A stretch of 64,000 nucleotides of DNA from Entoloma clypeatum. Lineage: Eukaryota > Basidiomycota > Agaricomycetes > Agaricales > Entolomataceae. The stretch lies in the NCBI GenBank assembly GCA_963565915.1, contig OY751493.1:3658001-3722000 (forward strand). Direction: 5' to 3'. The notes beneath the pieces are model-generated. The model was not told the origin of the DNA. It worked only from the letters and a program-made list of their open reading frames with translations, and ran no database searches. The translations under genes and the position numbers were made by a program. This document shows positions 20,055 to 29,156 of this stretch, in pieces (the first letter of the stretch is position 1; each line of letters begins with the position of its first letter).

Positions 20055-23011
20055 TTACTGAGGTGGTGTACTCCGGGGAGGAGAGCAAGGAACCGACAGA
20101 GTTGACATGAAGTGTTCTCCAGTCTTGACCGCTTCGTATACACGCAGCGTTCGCACATGTGTAAGTTGGTCAAAGGCATACAAAGGCACGTCCACGACGT
20201 CATTGAACGGTGACGTCAATGTGGTTTCGGAAGATGATCGAGGATGAGGAAGTTTGCTCGGAGCGGAGGCGGGTTTGGAGCTGCTGTCAAGGAGGTCGGG
20301 CTCTGTGTCAGCATCCCAATTGGGGATGTCTTGCGGCCAATTGAAACGACGGCGGCGGAAGCTAGATGATTATATTGTGTGAGATGATAAAGCAAACCGA
20401 GGTGACAGGAAACACACCATTCATATTCCCAAATGGCTTGGTCCAAGTCTTCGTCAGTTTCGAGCGGTGCCCCATCCTCGTTAACAAATGTGTGAATGTA
20501 ATCGGCTAGCGCCGGCCTACATCCCAAGAGTGTATGGATATGCTTGCATGCATGCATCTCAAGTTCCGACGGTGAGAGTGGGATGAACTTGGACGGCCAG
20601 ACAATGAGTCCGGGTGACTGGCAAGGTGCCGACGCCGAGGAAAGATTGGAAACCAGAGTCGACGATGAGGATAGCGGTCGGCGACACGCAGCTGTGGCTG
20701 CAGTAAGTGCAGAATAAGATATGCCCAAACGGTTCGCTGCCTTCCAACTCAGCCTGTCAGAAGTAGAAGGAGATTCCAGGGGCAACGGGTCGTCGACTAT
20801 TTGTTCAGTGATGATAGGGACTGCAGGCAAGGTCGAAGAGCCTTCTAAATTGCCCTCATCAGAGACATCTTCAGAAAGTGGTTTCAAGGGAAGCTCTTGG
20901 CTCTTCCGCTCACGAATCGTCGATATACCCAGACGGCTTGCAGCCTTGGCGCTTACTCGATCAGGAATACCGACAAGTAACTGAGGGGCCTCTTCACTAA
21001 GTCCAAGTCGTTCCGCCGCTTTCGCACTGAGTCCGTCGGGAAGACGAATGTCGGGAGCACGAATATCAAGTGTAGGGCTGTAGATGTCGGGTGTAGGAGC
21101 ACGGATATCGAGCACGGGGCCTAGAGGATCGACATCCGCTACCGGAGTGTGCATCTTGTTTGCCCTCTTGAGACGCTTCTTCTCCTCCCATTCCTTCGTA
21201 ATCTCATTTATCATTTGGCCAACCTTCAAGCTCGACTTCTCCTCCTTTTCACTACCACCCTCGATGCTGCAGACATCCGAGGCTTCTTTGGGTGCCAGCT
21301 TGAGATGATAGCTGCGGAGCTTTCCTCCGTTACCGAAAACTTTCTGTATAACATTGGGTAGAAAGTCTGACGGTCGTGTATGGATCCCGAATTTCTGGTC
21401 GAGCATTCCTTCAAAGACGGTCTCTAAATCCCGACAGGCGGCGGCATCAAGACTCCAGGATGAGGGGCGAACGCTCTCCGATTTCTCGGGAGGGTTCATA
21501 ACGATGGTGTTTGACGAAGTAGAAGTCGGAGTCCCTGGATCATAACGGAGTATGAGCGGAGGGTCAGGATCGCCGTCGTATGTGGTGGTTTCATCGTCGT
21601 CAGGAACGGGCGTGCGCTTAAAGTTACCCTCTGAAGATGGGGACATTTCCCGATCACTGCATAGCGTCGACTCAGTGTTAGACGATTCATCGTCGTGGCC
21701 GTCGAGAGTGTCGTCCTCGTCCGTATCGAAGAAAGAAACGTGCCTGTTGGGGACAAGAGGTGGTGGCGTAGTTGATGGCCGTGATGAATGAGGAGTCGTT
21801 GGGGCGGGTGCGTAAGGGAAAAATATCTGGTCGTCGATGAGTTCCAGCCGACCATGGACGGTGAGGACGCGCTGGGCCTCCGATAATACCAACTCCCATT
21901 TGTCAAAGGGGATGCAGAGAGAAAGATTAGCCATGCGCACGAGTTCGAAAGACTGCTTAGGAAAAGGCCAAGGCCGCATGAGGCTGACAGAGTGAATGAT
22001 CAAGCAATTATAGAGTGTGGCGAGGACGAGACGCACAAATTTCCCTGCTTAAAGGAGACATTACGATGATTATGCACCTCGGGGGCCAAGAGGTCCACCA
22101 AATCGAAGCCGGTGATGAGCGACTGTGTCCAAGCGTTGGCTACCTCGAACAGCCATTGACCTGGGCCACATCCCAAGTCAAGCACGGTAGATGGAACTTT
22201 GCTCCGGTAATCATGAAAGGATGGACCGTCGACAGGGTTTAAACGCCGTAAGAGATGGGTTGAGTATCGGTCGCTGTTAACAGATGATGAGCATGCGCAA
22301 GACTTGCTGCTGGGAAACAAACTTTTCCAGAAGGATTGGATCATAAGCCTGCATGTACGTTGTGTCGGATTGCCCCTTTGGTCGAGCAGTCTTTCGAGTA
22401 GTCCTGTGGTTTGGCTCCGGTCTGAGGTCATTCTGCATTGGCCGGTTTTCGTCCTTTCTATGGTCTGGTTCGGTTGTCCGCTGTCGATATGATCTCGACA
22501 GTAAAGCGGCAGAGAGGGTGCCCGCTGCATCAGACGACTTTGTCCTTGCCGGTTGAACGGGTTGTAAGGAGTTCGAGCCTTCAGTGGCCGCACTGAGAAG
22601 AGATGCCAATGACCTCTTCTTCTTCAAGGACTTTGGTTTACTGAGAGTGAACAGGCTGTTGTTGGAGGTAGAAGGTAACTCGGAAGTGGCCGACCGTAGG
22701 GGAGAACCAACGCGAAACTTGGATTTATCGGAAGGTTTGGCCACATCTGAGGAGAGCCGTGTGCGCTCCTTGTCCTTGCTTTTTTGTTTGTCCTTGAAGC
22801 CAAAGGCCATGACGGTCAATGGTGATGGGATGATGATTGAGCGACGACGGGATGTGGGGAGATGGGTCTCCGAGGATTGAAAGGTGTAGGCCGAGAGCGG
22901 TCTGGAGGAGTCGGCCAGGGGTGAAGGAGGCCGTCGGAGGGGTGTGAGACGCTCGAGGGGGGATGTCGAAGTCGAAGGAGGGTGGAAGAAAGAGACCGCG
23001 GATACGGCCAT
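20055..23011 (-). CDS. Large SAM-dependent methyltransferase-like protein
   Basis: Substrate unknown. Exons 22323-23011, 22037-22273, 20418-21983 and 20055-20361 join in phase, giving about 932 aa, with introns of 49, 53 and 56 nt. Residues 1-225 are basic and Ser-rich. A class I methyltransferase domain follows: motif I VLDLGCGPGQWL (about residue 262), acidic residue in GFDLVDLL, and later FPKQSFELVRMANLS and QRVLTVHGRLELIDDQ, which match motifs IV-VI. After it comes a disordered acidic region, then three copies of a short S-x-K-A-A-x-R-L-G-[LI]-S repeat near 20730, 20935 and 21005, and a C-terminal block ending near RTLRVYEAVKTGEH. The long repeat-bearing tail is unusual for a simple methyltransferase. 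Confidence 0.8.
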
Positions 23012-23208
23012 CGGTGATTAAATAACAAAGTCACGTTGAAAGAAAGGTCTTTCAGACGACGCTTTGCCGTCGAACAATGGGGGGCGGAGGAACTGAAAGG
23101 AGGGTGAGCCAGATAAGTATCGTAAAAGAGAGCAACGGGTTTCTCGGGATCGTTTCATCAATATTACGTGCATGTGATCTGTAATGATTGATCTAAAGTA
23201 TCTCTACA

Positions 23209-23732
23209 TCAATCTTCGTCCTTGCGAGGCGGCGGTCCACATGGCTGCAACATACGCTGCCAATCGATTCAGCTTTGATTTTGCATACTGTAAACAACTT
23301 GACAAACCTCCGTCATCTCGAATTTGACACGTCCTATCGACTCCCCGTCCGCAATCGCAAGATATGAAGTCAGCGTGGGATGACCCACTATCGATGCCAG
23401 CGTGTCACGATGTTGATGGGTCACCCAGTCACTTTTCCCTCCATTAGTAGCGTAAGAGCCTCCCATATCAGACTTACTATTTTGTCAAGTCCGCATGTCC
23501 TATGCAGCAAGACGCCATGAAGAAATACGCCTGTGTGACTATGAAAGAAAATCTCACCAGTGCCAGTATACCGAGCATGAACTGTATGTATGGAATGAGT
23601 TGGTGGTCCTTTTTTCTTCAATCGTAAAACTTACGATGCTCCAACTGTGTGTTCGCAGTGTACCTTAGCTCCGAAGACTATATCCAAATGAGCTCAACTC
23701 CTGCAACGACGATTGTGAAAGTGACCAACCAT
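23209..23732 (-). CDS. YSF3: Splicing factor SF3b subunit 5 (SF3b10/Ysf3)
   Basis: Small core subunit of the SF3b complex in the U2 snRNP. Six coding exons fit: 23730-23732 (ATG only), 23635-23677, 23558-23581, 23478-23499, 23308-23431 and 23209-23256. The spliced frame is 264 nt, giving 87 aa, the expected length. Landmarks: NTQLEHLHARYTGTGHADL, then KYDWVTHQHRD, then LASIVGHPTLTSYLAIADGE, and the end MLQPCGPPPRKDED. Every junction keeps phase and every junction is required to recover the family sequence, so the model is strong despite five introns of 46-58 nt in such a small gene. The start lies 37 bp from the divergent C1D-like start. Confidence 0.93.
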
Positions 23733-23769
23733 GCTTGTTTACTCTTGTTGATTCCCCTCTTGAACCGTC
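23733..23769. promoter_or_regulatory. 37-bp gap between divergent start codons
   Basis: Only 37 bp separate the ATG of the SF3b5 gene (minus, 23732) and the ATG of the C1D/Lrp1 gene (plus, 23770). The 5' UTRs of the two genes must therefore be tiny, or overlap and reach into each other's coding or intronic sequence. Confidence 0.6.
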
Positions 23770-24840
23770 ATGACCAGCCAGACCGATAAAGCGAAAGCAA
23801 AGCTCGCCACTCTCTCCTCGTCTTTCGACGACCTCGAGGCCCTCTTGGACCCCCTTTTTGCACAGACTCTTCCAGAGACAGTCGTTGGACTCGAGCCATT
23901 ACAACAAGCCAAACTACAGACCGTCGTACCTTACCTAGTGTATGATCTCGTCTTCAGTGTGTCCCAAGTTCACGTCCTGAGCAGAATAAATCTCATGCGT
24001 CGCCTAGTATATCTGAAATCGAGAGGTATTGACCCAAAGACGCATCCCGTCGTCTCTGAACTTGTGCGATCGATCATGCACTGCCTCTGTTCCTGCGATT
24101 CATTTCTGGCCATGTAGGATCGAGTCAAACAATACTTTCAAAAAATCTCTGCCGCAGAGAATCCACCTACAAGTTCGTCCCTCTCCATTCCCCTCCAACT
24201 CCTACTCAACAAAGATCCAGAACGCATAGAAGTCGACAAGGATGCCGCACAGCGCTTCATAAAGCATGCCATCGCCCAGGCCACCTCCGCAAAGGACCCA
24301 GCAACCGCACACGATGCACCCACTCCAGGCCCACCCCCAGTCCGTGTCCAAGCCAAGATAACGAGCAAGATGTTGGAACGGCAACTTTACGAGAAAAACC
24401 TCAAGGAGGAAGACGCGCAGGAATCTGAAGAAGAAGCATTGCAAATATTTGACAACCCTGATGAACTGAACTCCGAAGCCAACCCCACCTTGCACAAAAC
24501 TGGCAAGGCCGAGCCAACTGTTGCCGAAACCATGGAACCTGTATCAAAAGCAAACACAAAACGAAGACGCCCTACCCTCGATCCTTTCGCGGGTATGCAA
24601 ACCTACCATATTTCTCTCTGCTTTCTTGCTAAAAACCTCCAAGGATATGGAGATGACAGTCCAGCAGCCCTAGCTTCCTCCTATCCAGATATCAAACAAA
24701 AACCTTCTCGGCCGAAGAAAAAACGAGCTGTCGAAAGCGCTTCCAAGGAGTCATCCGCTGCCGTTGCCTCGAACGCAGCCAATTCCGCTCAACCAAACAA
24801 AGCCAAGAAAGCCAAGAAAAAGGAGAAAAAGACAAGTTAA
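23770..24840 (+). CDS. LRP1: C1D/Lrp1 (Rrp47)-like exosome cofactor
   Basis: Nuclear RNA-binding cofactor of exonuclease Rrp6 and the exosome in the known family. Exons 23770-23956, 24008-24063, 24118-24592 and 24644-24840 give 304 aa. The N-terminal Sas10/C1D helical domain shows a family pattern: LDPLFAQTLPE, a run LQQAKLQTVVPYLVYDLVF, YLKSRGIDPKTHPVVSEL, then DRVKQYFQKI. The C-terminal half is Lys/Glu rich, with a tail of Lys-Lys-Lys/Ala repeats that is likely nuclear localising and RNA binding. It is considerably longer than yeast Lrp1 because of the charged extension. A second Sas10-family member, the Lcp5-like gene, lies at 5374-6620. Confidence 0.88.
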
Positions 24841-24939
24841 TATACATTGGACAAGGGATCGTACAGGTCGTTATCTAGAGTGGATCGTTACAGTAAATTT
24901 ACAAAATCCCCAACAGCAAAAAAACAGGAATATGGAAAA

Positions 24940-27853
24940 TCACATCACAATACATCCATCGTTGTTCGATTCCGCCATACTGAGCGGTGAAGTGCTCCCA
25001 GAACGAGTCCTTCCACTGCCTGGAGACCACCACCTCATCACTCGTCCACCAGATTCATTCCCATTCGGGACACCGTTCTTGCCCGATAGACTCGACTTGC
25101 GCCTCTTCTCCCTCACACCCTTGACCACATCCACAGTCTGCCACGAATAAAACGACTTCAGAACCACTCGCATCTCATCACATTCGTCCTGTCCAACCTT
25201 CAGCTCATCCACACTCCCGTCTCTTGCATCAAGATAGCACAGCTTCCGCGCAGCATGCGCCCGCCAACCCATCCTCGGCCTTGTCGACAGAGACAGTTCA
25301 TTCACCAGCGGCTCTGAAACCCCCCGACAATCGACCACCATCACCTTGGCGTCGATTGTCTTCCGCTGCCGGGACAAATGGACAAAATCGCTCAGGACCG
25401 CACTGCCTATCCTGGTGTTGTCGACCTCCAGATGCTTCAGCCGGGTACATCCGTGAATGAGCGCGAGGAGTGCACTGTCGCTCAGATGCGTTGCGTAGGA
25501 GGCGTTGAAATGTTCCAGCGCGTGCCCAGGTTCAGAATCCGGCGGTGACTTATCACAAGCAGCGTTTGGCGTCAGAGTCGCGAGGAGGTCGTCAGTAATC
25601 TCTGATGCGTCCTCCAGATCTAGGCGACTGATCTTGGGTGTTGTATTCAAAAGTCGAATGAGCCCCTCGTCCTTCAAGTCTGAGCCGATGCCTGCCATCT
25701 CCAGGAATTCGAGATCGGGGACTGAATGCGCAAGGTTAGAGCATGTTTCGTCCGTCAGTAAAATGCAGTAAGAAAGGGAGAGATGGCGAAGTCGGGTCAC
25801 TCTTCTCTTTAGCCTGTACACGCCCTTTGGTTCCCGGCCAAGATCTCGTGGCGATATCAAGACAGTCCCCGGGTCTGAATCACCTGATGCAGTCTCTCCA
25901 TCATAGGCCACGAACGCCTCTATGGCAGAATTATGCAACTGTCGCCCATAGCTGAGATCCAATACTTCGAGGTGAGGAGCGGCCTTTCCAAGTACCCTCA
26001 TCATGGAGTCATCGATATTCTTGAGGCCACAAAGTCGCAGGTGTTTCAACGGAAGATGCTCGCCACGGCTGATAGCCGTCGAAGCCAGACTACGGATGCC
26101 ATCCGCATCTATATGCAAACACCTGTTCATATTAAGAGAAACGAGATTGGGGCAATAGGTTGATAACATATTGCAAGTCGTATTGGTAACCACCGTAAGA
26201 CCCTTCAGGCAAATGGTTTCAAGGCACGGGGAGCGCATTAGAAGAAAATGGAGTGAGCGAGTTGTAAGCGAAATACAGCCTTGAAGGTTGATTGCTGTGA
26301 GTTGGGTGTAGGACAGGCTATCTCTGTTGACATTGTCACAAAGGTTGTTCGTTAGTTGTATGAATGTGTCCGAGGAGATGCGGACGTGACCGGCAATGTT
26401 GACACTTTGAGTGAATGAGCCGCCAACTTTCGTAAGTCGGAGAGTAGATTCAGGTGGAATAGGGAAGGAATGAAGGTCAATATCAGCCCAGAGTTGACCG
26501 TCAAAGACAAGTGTTTGCCAAGATCTAGAGACCTACAGGAATCGGGTGTCTTTTCAGCGTTCAGAACTCTGGAAAAAGGGCGAAGAGACTTGCCCTGCTG
26601 AATTTGACAAGTTCGCGAATACCTTTGTCACGACCAACCCACCTGCCTCTCGAAGATGAGGCTTTGCCAACACACCATCGCTCATCCCTAATTACACGAA
26701 GGTGGTCCTCTTCATGTAAAGAAATAAGCGATGCAAGGACGATCAAACGAAGCTCTCGCGGAAGGATATCCTCGAAAAGATTCTTCACGACAAGAGGTAA
26801 GGGGGCAAACAAATCTGTTGACGTCACCGGAATGTAATCAAGTGCGGAGAGGGGAACAGGACATGAATTAGAGCGCCCTTTGTGCGTCACTTGAGGTTGA
26901 TCATGGTAGTGGAGATGGGAGAGTCGAGAAATAGTGGTGCCTAATTCGTCGGCTTTTAATCCTGAGTACCGAGGGTTTAATGTAGTATTGATCTTTGCGT
27001 GATTTGCGTGAGCACCCTCCGTTTCTACCTGGTTCAAGCGCAAATGTGGGGAGACTTCCCCCGGAATATCCATATAACCCTGCTTCGATCTGACTCTTGA
27101 CATCGACCGTCCAGCAAATGATGGAGATGTTGAGTTGGACAGTGACCGTCCGCGAGAGGGAATGTCTGTCAAGGCTGCAAACTCGGATGGTTCTGGTTCT
27201 GTACGCTGCGAGGTGGGTTCATGTTCAAATCCATCTGCAGACCTGGGAGTAATCATTATATGTTGAGAGTAGCTGGAAGTGTAAGAGGACGGGCCGGGCG
27301 AAGGGATAGAGGACGACCAGAAAGACTCATCGGGATTCAGATTCGACGGTGAAAAGTCCAGGGGCGGTAAGATGGGCGGGAGTTCTCGTTCTTTCCCCTT
27401 CCACGCACAATCGGCGTTCAGGGGCCAGGATTTTGGAGCCGAGTTTGTTATTTCCTGTGCAGCAGGTGCAGGGAAGTTGGAGAGAGCATCAGTATATAGA
27501 TATTCATGGAAAGATGAGGGCGTTAAAGATGTTGATTGGAACGATTGATGGGAACTAGCACTTGTTGAGAGGATCATCGATGACGAATACTTCATTGGGT
27601 CGAAGTGACCATAGGCAAGAGTTGGGGGCAGATGGATAGGTATGGGCTCGATGACCCCTTTGCCTTTCCCCCATACGCCTTTGTCTCGGTCGTGTTGCTC
27701 CTGAGATGTGGAATCATCATGAGAAAACGTGAGTTCGAGGTCGGGGTTGGTGCTGGCCGGTGCAAGCATGGTGGACGTTGCAAAGCCAGATAAGCTGGAC
27801 TCATGGCATGCATCGAAATTAAATTGTTGTGCCTCGTTATCGGTGTCATGCAT
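24940..27853 (-). CDS. F-box protein with leucine-rich repeats
   Basis: Probable substrate receptor of an SCF ubiquitin ligase; target unknown. Two exons, 26594-27853 and 24940-26532, give 950 aa. Residues about 1-355 are disordered and Ser/Pro-rich. The F-box-like segment follows: LPLVVKNLFEDILPRELRLI, then VSRSWQTLVFDGQLWADIDL after the intron, matching the usual L..W..L pattern. Leucine-rich repeats of the amn1/FBXL kind fill about residues 480-790 (for example LKHLRLCGLKNIDDSMMRVL and LRHLSLSYCILLTDETC). The tail is basic and Ser-rich. The sole intron, 26533-26593, has donor AGG|GCAAGT, the textbook GC..AG donor, and is needed to keep the F-box in frame. Confidence 0.87.
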
Positions 27854-28162
27854 GAGGGAGGGAGTGATGAAGCAAGACGCAGATTAATTAGATTTTAGAG
27901 ATACAGAGGAGAGGAAGAGAGAAACAATCGACAGAACAAAGACCTGAAGAATCTGAAAAGAGCAAATCCGGGATCATCATGACATCGCGTCACGTGATTT
28001 CCTATCTCAGACAGATTGAGTTGAAAGCATCAGAATACATATACATACGATAAAATAAAATATAAACCCTACAGCAACGATATCGAACAGGTGTATTAGT
28101 ACGAACAAATGGCATAACGCAACCATTGGCGAGCGACAGAACCAAGATGAAGCATCCCAGGT
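27854..28162. other. Intergenic region, about 0.3 kb
   Basis: Promoter of the F-box gene and 3' end of the small HMG/YABBY-like gene, both on the minus strand. A/T-rich around 28020-28065. Nothing else was recognised. Confidence 0.4.
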
Positions 28163-28544
28163 CTAAACCCTGTTTGGGTTTTCCTTTGCAGTCTTCCAGT
28201 TTGACGTGGCTAATTTGAACCTTGACAGGCAGCAGGTCAGGGCCTGCTCATCACCATAACTTGATATTCACCTGTCTGTGTGGGCAATATCAGGTTCCTC
28301 TTCCCTTAACCGCGCCATTTCCGTTTGCTGATAAGTATGAATGAAACGACAATTCCAATAGAGACGAAACACATTCCTCACCATGAACTTGTTGAATGCT
28401 GTGAGCTTCTTCTTCCCACCACCACCAGTAGATTTCTCTAAGACGCGGTGTTAAAGGCATGGAAGACTTTTGCAAAAGGGACAATTCCTCACTTTTTTTC
28501 GCTGGTTTCTCCACCTCAGCTTGGGCCTTGGTTCGTGGGGCCAT
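28163..28544 (-). CDS. Tiny HMG/YABBY-like protein, 73 aa
   Basis: Four exons fit in phase: 28493-28544, 28382-28437, 28272-28327 and 28163-28220, with introns of 55, 54 and 51 nt. The product starts MAPRTKAQAEVEKPAKKKK, then a Gly/Lys linker, then a short domain KKLTAFNKFMQTEMARLREE, PDIAHTDRFKLATSNWK and KENPN. The pattern (aromatic-Asn-x-Phe-Met, then Asp-x-x-H-x-x-x-F-x-x-A-x-x-x-W) resembles the HMG-box-like YABBY fold. Size and basic N-terminus suggest a small nuclear DNA-binding protein. I cannot name an orthologue; the splice model is convincing because all four pieces are needed to build the domain. Confidence 0.7.
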
Positions 28545-29156
28545 TTTCAAGGGCTACGCGGTGAGATAAAGTTACGCGAATTGGCAATGGATGGGGCGTC
28601 GTCTCCGATGGAAAGGATGAGTCCTTGCAGAGCAAAAAGGGCCGCGACGCGCATAAGTATACCAGCTATGAAGAATATAAGGCAAGAGCACTCACGGCAG
28701 CTTGAGAACTACAAAAATCGCCGAAACGTGAAATGGGGTGGAGGACGCGTGTAAGAGGCTGAAAGTCTCATCTTTCCCTCACGCGGTACTTATACTTACG
28801 GTCAGCTAGTGACAGGTCTTCGATGTTATAAACACAGGACCCCGGTCACCGGGCCCCTGTGGGGTCCGAATACATTATAACATACTCGTGTTCACCTGGA
28901 AGGATCAAAGCAGCCTTGCACTCCGTAAAAGTGGGATATGTAGAGTCGTATAGGGTTCTTCTATAAAGTCCGCCTTCAATCTACTCATCAATAATGTTCT
29001 TGGTGGTGTCTGGGGTCCTGGGTTACCAAACAAACAGACGCGTCGCGTAGAGATCACAAGTGACAAACACGATGTTCATGCGACACTCAACAATGGTGAT
29101 AGTCAACGACAGTCATGTAAAAGTTAATAAGCAGTCATAAACTGCTCGCCAAAGCT
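28545..29156. other. Intergenic region with an inverted repeat
   Basis: About 0.6 kb upstream of the HMG/YABBY-like gene and downstream of VPS33. A 94-codon plus-strand frame at 28470-28754 overlaps the start of the small gene antisense and looks like a shadow. The only structure seen is the inverted repeat at 28823-28883. Confidence 0.45.
28823..28883. repeat. Imperfect inverted repeat (hairpin-forming), 61 bp
   Basis: Outer arms ATGTTATAA (28823-28831) and TTATAACAT (28875-28883) are perfect complements. Inner arms GGACCCC (28837-28843) and GGGGTCC (28861-28867) are also perfect, and the centre CACCGGGCCC is GC-rich. The result is a nested stem of 9 and 7 bp with small interior loops. Function unknown. 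Confidence 0.7.
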
